NCBI GenBank assembly: GCA_027071965.1
Contig: JALSYJ010000189.1
Span: forward strand, 1-11,640
Reading direction: 5' to 3'
Source of the DNA: Robiginitomaculum sp.
Lineage (GTDB): Bacteria; Pseudomonadota; Alphaproteobacteria; Caulobacterales; Maricaulaceae
DNA: 11,640 bases
Shown: positions 1 to 7,503 of the stretch, piece by piece
How positions within the stretch are numbered: position 1 is the stretch's first letter
How the letters are laid out: each line of letters opens with the position of its first letter
Notes under the pieces: model-generated
What the model saw: the letters and a program-made list of their open reading frames with translations, nothing else
Databases searched by the model: none
What the model was told of the DNA's origin: nothing
Translations under genes and position numbers: made by a program

Positions 1-641
1 AGCGAGGACGCAAAGGCGACAATACCATAACGCGAGCAACGACCATAAGTAGGCTTCATTCCGACCAGTCCGGTAAAAGCCGCAGGCTGGCGGATTGAAC
101 CTCCAGTATCAGTGCCGGTTGCTGCCAAACACAAATCCGCAGCCACAGCCGCGGCCGAGCCACCAGAGGAGCCACCGGGCACTATTGCGGCATTGGAACC
201 TGCTCGCTGCCAAGGACTGATAACATTGCCATAGGCGCTGTTCTCATTGCTTGATCCCATGGCAAACTCGTCCATGTTGAGCTTGCCCAGCATTACCGCG
301 CCATCATCCCAGAGTTTTGCCGTTACTGTACTTTCATAAGGCGGGGTAAACTCGCCTAAGATTTTGCTGCCCGCACAGGTTTTAACGCCGTCAACGCAAA
401 ACAAATCTTTAATGCCGATGGGCGCGCCTTCTAATATGCCGCCTTCACCTTTGGCAATTTTGGCATCAGACGCATCAGCCATTTCATAAGCTTTGTCCGG
501 GGTTTCGGTCAAATAAGCATTAAGGCCGCGCGCCTGCTCCATTGCCTCCAGATGAGCTTGCGTGATTTCACGAGATGAAAATTCCTTATTACGCAAACCG
601 GAAACAGCTTCGCTTAAACTAAGTTTTGTAAGGTCATTCAT
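1..641 (-). CDS. gatA: Aspartyl/glutamyl-tRNA amidotransferase subunit A (partial, C-terminus beyond window)
   Basis: GatA is the glutaminase/amidase subunit of the cytoplasmic GatCAB complex. The complex converts Glu-tRNA(Gln), and in many bacteria Asp-tRNA(Asn), to the amidated form. The visible 213 residues start at ATG 641 (MNDLTKLSLSEAV) and run off the left edge, so less than half of the usual ~490 residues is present. The amidase signature is clear: GIKD with catalytic Lys78, the glycine/serine-rich GGSSGGS at about 156-162 with cis-Ser158, and TDTGGSIRQPA with nucleophile Ser182. The 24-residue spacing between the two serines matches the amidase family. The gene follows gatC with only 12 bp between stop and start, so the two are surely cotranscribed. 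No strong Shine-Dalgarno sequence is seen, which suggests translation coupled to gatC. Confidence 0.97.
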   Translation of the reverse strand, partial: MNDLTKLSLSEAVSGLRNKEFSSREITQAHLEAMEQARGLNAYLTETPDKAYEMADASDAKIAKGEGGILEGAPIGIKDLFCVDGVKTCAGSKILGEFTPPYESTVTAKLWDDGAVMLGKLNMDEFAMGSSNENSAYGNVISPWQRAGSNAAIVPGGSSGGSAAAVAADLCLAATGTDTGGSIRQPAAFTGLVGMKPTYGRCSRYGIVAFASS

Positions 642-653
642 TATTTTACTGGC

Positions 654-941
654 CTATTCAACTGCTTTGGGCACAACAAAAAAGCCCTCTTCGGATTTTG
701 GCGCATTGGCCAATACCTTGTCCCGGATGTTGCCGTCGGTCACTTCATCACTGCGCAGGTGTATCTGTGTTTCCACCGCCGAGGTCATCGGCTCCACCCC
801 GCCCACATCAACTTCATTTAGCTGTTCAATCCAGCCCAACAAGTCATTCAGCTCTTTGGCCAATGGCTCCAGTCGTTCTTCTGGCACGTCTAGACGAGCC
901 AGCCTTGCAATTTTTTTGACATTTTCAGCATCAACTGACAT
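654..941 (-). CDS. gatC: Aspartyl/glutamyl-tRNA amidotransferase subunit C
   Basis: GatC is the small subunit that wraps around and stabilises GatA in the GatCAB tRNA amidotransferase. I chose the ATG at 941, giving 95 residues beginning MSVDAENVKKIARLARLDV, because family members are about 95-100 residues and begin with this helix. The frame stays open to 995 but the extra residues look unrelated. Family features visible are the N-terminal IARLARLDV helix, the central ELNDLLGWIEQLNEVDV helix, the VEPMTS turn, the LRSDEVTDG segment and the C-terminal FFVVPKAVE. It ends in TAG and is followed 12 bp later by gatA. It is divergent from ruvX, a common alphaproteobacterial gene order. Confidence 0.95.
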   Translation of the reverse strand: MSVDAENVKKIARLARLDVPEERLEPLAKELNDLLGWIEQLNEVDVGGVEPMTSAVETQIHLRSDEVTDGNIRDKVLANAPKSEEGFFVVPKAVE

Positions 942-1051
942 CGGTTTTCTTTCGTAATCCTTGAGCAAAACGAAGCGGTACCAAGAGTGCCGCAAGCGCG
1001 CAAGGGCAATACAGGGTTTTGCTTGGGTTTTACCATAAATACGGCTACAGA
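942..1051. promoter_or_regulatory. Divergent intergenic region, gatC / ruvX
   Basis: These 110 bp separate the divergently read gatC (start 941) and ruvX (start 1052), so promoters for both must lie here or overlap the gene starts. I could not pick convincing -35/-10 boxes. A purine-rich GAAAG just upstream of the gatC start, read on the minus strand, may be a weak ribosome-binding site. Confidence 0.4.
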
Positions 1052-1516
1052 ATGATCATGCCGATTGTTACTTCATCCGAATTGCCTGCTAACGGTGCCT
1101 TGCTTGGTATTGATCCTGGAACCAAAACCATAGGGCTGGCGGTTTCTGATCGCCGCCGCAGTATTGCTACTGGTATCACTACCATAAACAGAAGCAAATT
1201 TGCCAAGGATGCAGCCGGTATTTTCGACCTTTACGATGTGCGTGATTGTGTGGGTATTGTGTTGGGGCTTCCCATTCAAATGGATGGCAGTGAAGGCTCC
1301 AGAGCCCAGTCGGTGCGCGCCTTTGCCCGTAATTTGCTAGGTTTGCGGGACATTCCCATATTGCTATGGGATGAGCGCTTATCCAGTTCGGCTGTTGAGC
1401 GCACCCTGATTGAGGCCGGAACCCGCCGCAATAAACGCAAAACCGTAATCGACAAGTTAGCTGCTGTTTATATTTTACAAGGAGCTTTGGATTTTCTGCG
1501 AAATAACAGACCCTGA
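1052..1516 (+). CDS. ruvX: Putative pre-16S rRNA nuclease / Holliday junction resolvase-like protein YqgF
   Basis: This is a YqgF/RuvX-family protein with an RNase H-like fold. The E. coli member is implicated in maturation of the 16S rRNA 5' end, and the Holliday-junction resolvase label is older and less certain. Taking the ATG at 1052 gives 154 residues, close to the usual 140-160. A TTG at 1019 or an ATG at 1058 are alternatives, and no Shine-Dalgarno decides between them. Diagnostic motifs in order are GIDPGTKTIGLAVSD near 19-33 with the first catalytic Asp at 21, GLPIQMDGSEG at 72-82, WDERLSSSAVER at 106-117, and the final acidic site in IDKLAAVYILQ at 133-143, where Asp134 is expected to bind metal. 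It is divergent from gatC and followed on the same strand by ubiD after 117 bp. Confidence 0.93.
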   Translation: MIMPIVTSSELPANGALLGIDPGTKTIGLAVSDRRRSIATGITTINRSKFAKDAAGIFDLYDVRDCVGIVLGLPIQMDGSEGSRAQSVRAFARNLLGLRDIPILLWDERLSSSAVERTLIEAGTRRNKRKTVIDKLAAVYILQGALDFLRNNRP

Positions 1517-1633
1517 TTCTAAATCGGCTCACATTTAGCCGGAATTATCAAGGTGGTGGTTTTTACAGGAATATTTTTATTTATGCTGCAAGCTGGCAGG
1601 TGACAGTTTGGCTCCGGCGCGTTAGCAATACGC

Positions 1634-3136
1634 ATGGCTTATACTTCGCTTCGTGAATTTTTGGATGAACTGGAAACCGATGGCTTATTGCGCCGGGTGA
1701 CGGAGCCGGTTTCCACCGATCTTGAAATGACCGAGATCGGGACCCGGCTGATCGCCAGCGGTGGCCCGGCGGTATTGTTTGAAAATGTTATCAATGAGCG
1801 CGGGGAAAAATCTGAGTTTCCGGCATTGATCAATTTATTTGGTACCGTTGAGAGGGTGGCACGGGCGGTAACCCTTGGCGGCAGTTCAAGGCACACGGCC
1901 AAGGAATTGCGTGAAGTTGGTGAATTGTTGGCATTTTTGCGCCAGCCCGACCCTCCAAAGGGTGTTGGTGAGGCCTTGAAGATGGCGCCACTGATCAAAA
2001 CCATTTTGATGATGAAGCCAAAAACCGTGCGCAAGGCTCCCTGTCAGGAAATAGTGTGGACGGGTGAGGATGCCGATCTGGATCGCCTGCCAATTCAAAC
2101 CTGTTGGCCGGGTGAGCCTGCGCCATTGATTACCTGGCCGCTAGTGGTCACCAAGGGGCCGGGCGGCGCACCCACTGATAGTCCCAATTTGGGTATTTAC
2201 CGGATGCAAAAGCTGGGCAAGCATCAAACCCTAATGCGGTGGCTGGCTACACGCGGCGGCGCGCAGCAATTTGCGCGTTGGAAGTCCGCTAACCCAGGTG
2301 AACCAATGCCTCTTGCAGCCGTTATTGGTGCAGATCCTGGAACTATATTGGCGGCGGTTACCCCAATCCCCGATACTCTTTCGGAATATCAATTTGCCGG
2401 CCTGTTGCGCGGAGCAAGGGTGGATCTTGTCAATTGCAAGACGGTGCCCTTGCAGGTTCCGGCACAAGCTGAAATCGTGATCGAGGGATTTGTTGACCCC
2501 GAAGCCACGGCACCTGAAGGCCCCTATGGTGATCATACGGGATATTACAATTCGGTGGAGGAGTTTCCGGTTTTTAATGTATCAGCCATTACCATGCGCA
2601 ACAACCCGATTTACCTGACCACCTATACCGGCAAGCCGCCGGACGAACCAAGCGTATTGGGTGAAGCCTTGAACGAGGTGTTTATTCCACTGATTCAACA
2701 GCAATTTCCTGAGATTGTGGATTTTTGGCTTCCGCCTGAGGCCTGCTCTTACCGGATTGCAGTGATCTCTATGAAAAAGGCCTATGCCGGACATGCAAAA
2801 CGGTTGATGATGGGGGCCTGGTCATACCTTCGTCAGTTTACCTATACCAAATGGTTGATACTGGTTGATGAGGATGTGGATGCCCGCAACTGGAATGAAG
2901 TAATGTGGGCAATATCAACCCGCATGGATCCGGTGCGCGATTGTGTTCCGGTGGAAAATACACCAATTGATTATCTTGATTTTGCCTCTCCGATATCTGG
3001 CCTTGGCTCCAAGATGGGGCTTGATGCCACCAATAAGTGGCCGGGGGAGACAAGCCGTGAATGGGGCCATGAAATTACCATGGACGAGAATGTAATTGCT
3101 GCAGTTACCGCAAAATGGGAAAAATTGGGGTTGTAG
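1634..3136 (+). CDS. ubiD: 4-hydroxy-3-polyprenylbenzoate decarboxylase (prFMN-dependent)
   Basis: UbiD removes the carboxyl group of 3-polyprenyl-4-hydroxybenzoate in ubiquinone synthesis, using prenylated FMN supplied by UbiX. It acts in the cytoplasm at the membrane face. The 500-residue product, starting at ATG 1634, has the family's usual length (about 490-500). Visible signatures are NLGIYRMQ at 185-192 with Arg190, and EGPYGDHTGYY at 295-305, where Glu295 and Asp300 match the spacing of the Arg-Glu-Glu catalytic network described for Fdc1/UbiD enzymes. Other family motifs are IIGADPG-like VIGADPG at 230-236 and the C-terminal GLGSKMGLDATNKWPGE. No ubiX or other ubi gene is in the window. 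The 117 bp upstream gap could hold its own promoter, but I cannot identify one. Confidence 0.95.
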   Translation: MAYTSLREFLDELETDGLLRRVTEPVSTDLEMTEIGTRLIASGGPAVLFENVINERGEKSEFPALINLFGTVERVARAVTLGGSSRHTAKELREVGELLAFLRQPDPPKGVGEALKMAPLIKTILMMKPKTVRKAPCQEIVWTGEDADLDRLPIQTCWPGEPAPLITWPLVVTKGPGGAPTDSPNLGIYRMQKLGKHQTLMRWLATRGGAQQFARWKSANPGEPMPLAAVIGADPGTILAAVTPIPDTLSEYQFAGLLRGARVDLVNCKTVPLQVPAQAEIVIEGFVDPEATAPEGPYGDHTGYYNSVEEFPVFNVSAITMRNNPIYLTTYTGKPPDEPSVLGEALNEVFIPLIQQQFPEIVDFWLPPEACSYRIAVISMKKAYAGHAKRLMMGAWSYLRQFTYTKWLILVDEDVDARNWNEVMWAISTRMDPVRDCVPVENTPIDYLDFASPISGLGSKMGLDATNKWPGETSREWGHEITMDENVIAAVTAKWEKLGL

Positions 3137-3261
3137 AGTTTAAGTGACCGCCAGTGTCAGCGCGCTAATATTTGATGCCAAGGTGAGTCTTGGGTCTGTT
3201 CTAGTATTCTGAATTACTGGTAATCCAGTTTTCTGGACGATGAGCTACAGCCATATCGTTA
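3137..3261. other. Convergent intergenic region ubiD / DUF3667 gene, with a small stem-loop
   Basis: This 125 bp gap lies between two convergent genes. It contains a perfect small stem-loop TCCAG-TTTT-CTGGA at 3224-3237, with a 5 bp stem and 4 nt loop, and just before it the partial palindrome ATTACTGGTAAT at 3213-3224. No T-run follows on either strand, so it is at best a weak terminator. Confidence 0.35.
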
Positions 3262-4551
3262 TTATACGAACAATATGCCCAATATTAGCAGCAATACCCA
3301 GGCAATTATCAATATACCAAGATAAACCACATCCAGCAGTAATGTACGCAATGCTGAAATTACCGGGCCTTGCTCATAGACCTGCCGGTGCAGACGATAG
3401 AGATAAAAATTGCTCCATCCAATGAAAATCACAGTAGTGATTATTGGTCCACTGAGTAAATTGGTAATAACCAGCAGGCTCAAGAGCAAAAACAAGAAGG
3501 CATGAAAATGCAAAGCTGCAACCATATGGTCATATATAAATAAATCACGTCTCCAGAAAAAGCTGATTGCAAGCAATAGTCCATAAACCGGGGCCAGAAC
3601 AAAAGCCACTCTTGGCGCCCATTGACTTATTGTGGAAATATATCGCCCTGGGTCACGGATTACGGTTTCAATATTATTTGCCAGGAACCGGCGGGTTTCC
3701 AAGCTCAGCCATGGCATGGATTGTGGTTGGTTTTCTTCCAGATCATTTGATTTGGCAAGAATTTGCAGACACTCGGGACTTATTTCCTCTGGAATTAGCT
3801 CCTGCTTAACAGCGCAAATGGATATCTCATTAAAGTTGCCTTCATGAGCAGTTTCCTTGTTTAGCGGGCTAATTGTCCGATCGGCATGTTCCGTGTCCTG
3901 TAATTTTTGATCAGCAAGGGGGTTTGTATCTGCATCAGAGCTTATTATTGTTTTAGTGCGATCAATGGCATCTTGGACCACTGTCTGGGCCAGATCATTT
4001 GCCGTGCTTTTGGGCAGGTTTTTGCTCAAATGCTCTTGTAAATGTTCAAGGTCGGCAAGTGTTTTATGATCTGCTGGTTTAGCTACCTGCTCGTGACTGG
4101 TAGCTGGTTCAATTACGTATTGGTTATCAGTAGATGGCCTTTGTACTATAATGGCGAAGGTCAAAAAGAATAAAATGGCACTGCCCAGAAACAACTTAAA
4201 TGGTTGAATAAATGGCTTTCTGATTCCGGTTAGATAGTGTCTGGTTATCTCTCCTGGTTTGAGCAGTAATGGCATGACCGTCTGCCAGATTCGGCCATCA
4301 ACCCCAAACAGGCCATCAAAAACCCCGATAAAAAGCGACCATAGAGGACGATGAAATGTGTCTGCGACCTGACCGCATCTGTGGCAATAGCGTCCTTGCA
4401 GTTTTGTCTGGCAATTGGAGCAGTTGCCAATTGGAGTTCTGGAGCGAAAAAGCGATTGCCGATCATCTGCTCTTTGCCGAATTTCTTCGGGACTAAGAGT
4501 TGATGCTGCAATTGCATCACTTGTTGCCGTAGCAATAAGTTCTTCTTCCAT
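3262..4551 (-). CDS. DUF3667-type zinc-ribbon membrane protein
   Basis: This is a 429-residue integral membrane protein of unknown function that I assign to the DUF3667 family. After a non-conserved N-terminus there is a zinc ribbon with CxxC pairs at Cys44/Cys47 and Cys56/Cys59 (NCSNC ... YCHRCGQ). The family's hallmark follows: a DGRIWQT segment, LLLKPGEITRHYLTGIRKPF at about 95-114 and the first membrane helix near 118-136. A long acidic, hydrophilic segment (about 138-310) separates this from four more predicted helices near 315-334, 343-366, 370-386 and 404-429. ATG 4551 is well supported by a GAGGGG Shine-Dalgarno at 4554-4559, read on the minus strand. The gene lies 89 bp downstream of the oppA-like gene on the same strand with no clear terminator between, so cotranscription is possible. 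The long middle segment seems larger than is usual for the family. Confidence 0.85.
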   Translation of the reverse strand: MEEELIATATSDAIAASTLSPEEIRQRADDRQSLFRSRTPIGNCSNCQTKLQGRYCHRCGQVADTFHRPLWSLFIGVFDGLFGVDGRIWQTVMPLLLKPGEITRHYLTGIRKPFIQPFKLFLGSAILFFLTFAIIVQRPSTDNQYVIEPATSHEQVAKPADHKTLADLEHLQEHLSKNLPKSTANDLAQTVVQDAIDRTKTIISSDADTNPLADQKLQDTEHADRTISPLNKETAHEGNFNEISICAVKQELIPEEISPECLQILAKSNDLEENQPQSMPWLSLETRRFLANNIETVIRDPGRYISTISQWAPRVAFVLAPVYGLLLAISFFWRRDLFIYDHMVAALHFHAFLFLLLSLLVITNLLSGPIITTVIFIGWSNFYLYRLHRQVYEQGPVISALRTLLLDVVYLGILIIAWVLLLILGILFV

Positions 4552-4640
4552 AACCCCTCACAATAGCGCAATCGGCAAAGTTTAGGCCGCTGATTGCATT
4601 ATCGCAAGGTCAAGATCAATTCCGGTAATAAAGTTTTGGT

Positions 4641-6248
4641 TTATTCGGCAAAACACAAAAACCGTGAGCGATGTATATCAACAATATTATCAACCCAGCC
4701 GGTTATCTTTGGATTAACCAGCGCCCGGTTCACCAGAAACCACATTGGAATAATCGGCATGTCATCAAGCATGATACGTTCGGCTTCTTTCATCATTTCA
4801 GCTCGTTTCATCATATCCATTTCACGATTGGCCATATCCATTATCTCGTCATATTCAGAGTTTGAGTATCTGGAATAATTCATGGCTCCGGCGCGGGTCT
4901 CCATCAGATACAGGAAATTGCTGGCATCATTAAAGTCAGCAATCCAGCCACCATCGCCTACGGAGAAGTCTCCGCTGCGAAGATTTGCATAATGAATCTG
5001 GGTCTCAACTTGTGCTATGGTTACATTTACCCATGGCGCAATATTATTCCAGTCACTTTGCACCGAAGGTGCGGCGGCTGGATTGTCACCTGTAGAACGA
5101 TGAGCAAATTCAAATTGCAACGGATTGTCAGGGCCAAAGCCAGCTTCGATCAACAGCTCTTTTGCCTTTTGCTTTCTTTCTTCAAATGGCAGCTTGGCCC
5201 AGCTTGCCACAGCGCCATCAGGGTAATTTCCAATACCCGGAGGAACCATCGAATAAGCTGGAATATAGCCTGATTTAATTACCTGCTTGGTGATGTGATC
5301 ACGATCAAGGGCCATGGCCAGTGCCTGACGAACCCTTTTGTCATCAAAGGGCTTAACCGTTGTATTAAAAGAAAAATAGGTCAGGCCAAGATAGGGGTGC
5401 ACCCGCACATATCCGGGCAGTTCCTTGTTCAAAAAATCCATTTTACGTCCAGGAAAATCATTGTTCACATCAAGGCGGCCTTCACGAACCTGCCGTTCTG
5501 CGGTGTTGTTGTCGGTAATGGCGTAAAAATAAATTTCGTCGAGACAAACATTTTCATTATCATAAAAGTCAGGATTACGTACCAATTGTACAAAATCATT
5601 GGTTCGCCAGCTTTTTAGCTTATAGGGGCCATTAACCTGAATATTTTCTGGCTGTATCCACTTTGATCCAAACTCCTTGACCACATGTTCAGGGATTGCA
5701 AATGTTGTGTAATGAGTGAGCAGTCCAGTAAGATAAGGCGCCGGATATTCCAGCTCAATCCGTAAGGCTTTTGGCCCGATTGCGGTAACCCCAAGGGCAT
5801 CAACCGGCATTTCTTCGGAATTGACCGCCGCAGCGTTTTTAATCGGATACAATAATGAAGCGTATTGCGCCTGGGTTTCCGGGTTTAAGATGCGTCTGAA
5901 ACTAAAAACAAAATCACTCGCCTTTACCGGCTCACCATCTGACCATTTGGCATCAATCAGTTCAAATTCCCACGTTAATCCGTCTTCACTGGTATTCCAA
6001 CTTTTGGCCATGCCTGGAATCGGCTCTCCAGCAGCATTCTCGGTAAACAGACCAATGAACATGTCGCCGATAATATTGTTTTCCCATGTGCCGCTGGCCA
6101 GATGTGGATCAAGCGATAACGGCTCAGCAGAATTGCCACGGTGTAAAACCTTGGCATCAGTATTTTGCTGTTCAGGTGCAGAGCACGCACTTAATGCCAA
6201 TAATCCTGCTAAAATCCAGCTATAACTTTTTAGAAATTTGACTAACAT
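4641..6248 (-). CDS. OppA-like peptide ABC transporter substrate-binding lipoprotein
   Basis: This is a 535-residue solute-binding protein of the SBP_bac_5 (OppA/MppA/DppA) family, which presents peptides or related solutes to an ABC importer. Residues 1-22 form a lipoprotein signal with lipobox LSAC, so Cys22 should be lipidated. The +2 residue is Ser, which by the E. coli rule does not retain the protein in the inner membrane. Family signatures are EPLSLDPHLASG near 42-53, the TWEFELIDAKWSDGEPVKASDFVFSFRR stretch near 90-120, RQALAMALDRDHI, and the GGWIADFNDASNFL-type region toward the C-terminus. The start ATG 6248 has a strong Shine-Dalgarno (GAGGAGT at 6253-6259, minus strand). The length equals that of E. 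coli OppA (~540). No permease or ATPase genes lie alongside, so it is an orphan binding protein whose transporter must be encoded elsewhere. OppA and MppA relatives bind oligopeptides or murein peptides; the ligand cannot be read from sequence. Confidence 0.93.
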   Translation of the reverse strand: MLVKFLKSYSWILAGLLALSACSAPEQQNTDAKVLHRGNSAEPLSLDPHLASGTWENNIIGDMFIGLFTENAAGEPIPGMAKSWNTSEDGLTWEFELIDAKWSDGEPVKASDFVFSFRRILNPETQAQYASLLYPIKNAAAVNSEEMPVDALGVTAIGPKALRIELEYPAPYLTGLLTHYTTFAIPEHVVKEFGSKWIQPENIQVNGPYKLKSWRTNDFVQLVRNPDFYDNENVCLDEIYFYAITDNNTAERQVREGRLDVNNDFPGRKMDFLNKELPGYVRVHPYLGLTYFSFNTTVKPFDDKRVRQALAMALDRDHITKQVIKSGYIPAYSMVPPGIGNYPDGAVASWAKLPFEERKQKAKELLIEAGFGPDNPLQFEFAHRSTGDNPAAAPSVQSDWNNIAPWVNVTIAQVETQIHYANLRSGDFSVGDGGWIADFNDASNFLYLMETRAGAMNYSRYSNSEYDEIMDMANREMDMMKRAEMMKEAERIMLDDMPIIPMWFLVNRALVNPKITGWVDNIVDIHRSRFLCFAE

Positions 6249-6453
6249 TTTTACTCCTCAAAAGACCAAAGGGCCCATACGGTTTATCTGGAATTCGATA
6301 AAATATCGTCGACAACGCCTACGGAATGTTTAAACTCTATTCGTTTATTGCGCTACCCTGAACTGGAATTTTCTGATGTTTCGAGTACTTTTAGCTGGCA
6401 GGCTTGCTTATAACTACTTTTTTGAGTTACGCGGTAGGTTGCGTCAAATCCCT
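6249..6453. promoter_or_regulatory. Divergent intergenic region with a 13 bp palindrome
   Basis: This region of about 205 bp lies between the divergent oppA-like gene and the exported protein at 6454. It holds the oppA-like Shine-Dalgarno at 6253-6259 and an AT-rich perfect palindrome CGATA-AAA-TATCG at 6296-6308, which could be an operator or part of a promoter. If the longer frame from ATG 6376 were used for the downstream gene, the region would end at 6375. No definite -35/-10 pair is called. Confidence 0.4.
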
Positions 6454-7095
6454 ATGAAAAGAATAAGCAATGCGCTTGGCGTGGTTTTGCTTGCGGGTGT
6501 TATTGCCGGGCCATTTACCCATGCTATTGCCGCTGAGGATATGGCAAGCAGCTCTGCCTTAAATGATATTTATTCCTGTGCTGCCATAGAAGATGATGAC
6601 AAGCGTCTGGCCTGTTTTGATCGGGCAGTAAAATCAGTAAAATCCGCAGAAGAAACCGGAGATCTGGTGGCTGTGGATAAAAGCCAGGTACAGACTTTGC
6701 AGCGTGAGGCCTTTGGATTTAATCTGCCCAGCCTGCCTAAATTCCGCATCCCGACACTGGTGCGCCGACAGGCTGCAAAAAATAATATCAGCGAAACCGC
6801 ACCGTCTGATATTGCTGAAGAACCTGCAAACAGCGCGCAGGTGTTGGAAAAAACCAAAACCGGCGAAATAAGCAAAATTGTGTACAGCATTGCCAGAATC
6901 AAGAAAAGGGCCAATGGAAAACTGGTGTTTTATCTGGAGAATGGGCAGGTATGGGCGCAGACAAATCCGAAAGATATTAATCTTCCCCGCAATGTTGAGG
7001 GTCTAAAGGCTGAAATCAAGAAAGCTGCCTTTGGTACTTATCTTTTACGGATCAATGGTAAAGGCGGGGCGATAAGGGTGCGGCGCACTCGTTAG
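6454..7095 (+). CDS. Conserved exported protein of unknown function, alphaproteobacterial type
   Basis: The function of this protein is unknown. From ATG 6454 it has 213 residues with a typical Sec signal peptide: MKR, a hydrophobic core at about 8-25, and a cleavage site near AIAA at 24-27, which makes it periplasmic. I prefer this start because the frame's earlier ATG at 6376 would put 26 unrelated residues ahead of the signal peptide. The mature part has a conserved-looking motif IYSCAAIEDDDKRLACFDRAV (Cys42 and Cys54, possibly disulfide bonded), then REAFGFNLPSLPKF near 84-97. A low-complexity linker follows, then a C-terminal domain with LENGQVWAQT at 161-170 and an AIRVRRTR end. From memory this layout recurs in hypothetical proteins of alphaproteobacteria. 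The RLACFD piece also resembles the start of some type VI VasI/TagO-like proteins, but no other T6SS gene is present. It is divergent from the oppA-like gene and convergent with the peroxidase gene. Confidence 0.85.
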   Translation: MKRISNALGVVLLAGVIAGPFTHAIAAEDMASSSALNDIYSCAAIEDDDKRLACFDRAVKSVKSAEETGDLVAVDKSQVQTLQREAFGFNLPSLPKFRIPTLVRRQAAKNNISETAPSDIAEEPANSAQVLEKTKTGEISKIVYSIARIKKRANGKLVFYLENGQVWAQTNPKDINLPRNVEGLKAEIKKAAFGTYLLRINGKGGAIRVRRTR

Positions 7096-7163
7096 GATAC
7101 TTTTAGGTTCAAAATGAACTAATTATCAACCGCAAAAAACTGTTTCCTCATTTCCCCACAGGA

Positions 7164-7204
7164 TAACAGGCAAATGCAAAGGCGATTTGTACGACTGCCT
7201 GTTA
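7164..7204. repeat. 9 bp perfect inverted repeat, 23 nt loop
   Basis: TAACAGGCA at 7164-7172 is exactly complementary to TGCCTGTTA at 7196-7204. A partial third copy, ATAACAGG, occurs at 7316-7323. It lies about 70 bp past the stop of the exported-protein gene. No T-run follows, so it is a poor intrinsic terminator; it may be an RNA stem or a protein site. Confidence 0.55.
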
Positions 7205-7365
7205 AAATTGCCTGCGCGATGCGAACCGGCAAAACCCTTGAAATTATTGGGTTTAAGGAAAGATTCACTTGTCAAAGAGCGTGCTTGTCGGGGACTTTAT
7301 CCCAACTCTTACATTATAACAGGTTTTGGGATTGGCGGGCGCCTTTTACACTTATCCCCTTATTG

Positions 7366-7492
7366 TAAGGGTCAGTCAGTACTTCTTAGGGTCATTTTAG
7401 GGTAAGTTTATTACCAATAAGTGCTTTTTGGGTGTGATTACAGTGTCTCTCAAGTATCAACAAGGGACAGCAAAAAATTACGCTGACCCTTA
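7366..7492. repeat. Possible MITE-like element: 10 bp inverted repeats flanking about 107 bp
   Basis: TAAGGGTCAG at 7366-7375 is the perfect reverse complement of CTGACCCTTA at 7483-7492. The left end is itself part of a hairpin CCCTTA-TTG-TAAGGG at 7357-7371. The interior holds another hairpin GGTAA-GTTTA-TTACC at 7401-7415 and no gene. Size and form fit a small non-autonomous element or a REP-type unit, but no target-site duplication is evident. Confidence 0.4.
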
Positions 7493-7495
7493 GCG
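7472..7495 (-). terminator. Candidate intrinsic terminator of the DyP peroxidase gene
   Basis: Read on the minus strand, the stem CGCT-AAGGGTC-AGCG (7495 to 7481) is followed at once by TAATTTTTT (7480 to 7472), the layout of a rho-independent terminator. The stem is only 4 bp. It sits about 80 bp past the peroxidase stop and just beyond the stronger 9 bp hairpin at 7504-7525, which may assist. Confidence 0.4.
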
Positions 7496-7503
7496 CTGAC
7501 CCT

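Noticed and set aside
562..957. Open frame of 131 codons opposite gatC and gatA
   Set aside because: It is antisense to the recognisable gatC protein and to the gatA start; the composition is that of a shadow frame.
1019..1051. Longer ruvX N-terminus starting at a TTG
   Set aside because: The extra 11 residues are outside the family pattern; the ATG at 1052 (or 1058) gives the normal length.
7150..7360. Degenerate DnaA-box-like sequences (ACAGGATAA, TTATCCCAA, TTATCCCCT) near iteron-like repeats, suggesting a replication origin
   Set aside because: Each differs from TTATNCACA at two or more positions, no replication gene is nearby, and the repeats sit between convergent gene ends.
7174..7405. 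Two overlapping small plus-strand frames (64 and 72 codons) in the repeat-rich gap
   Set aside because: No recognisable protein, no Shine-Dalgarno, and the longer one runs into inverted repeats; chance frames are more likely.
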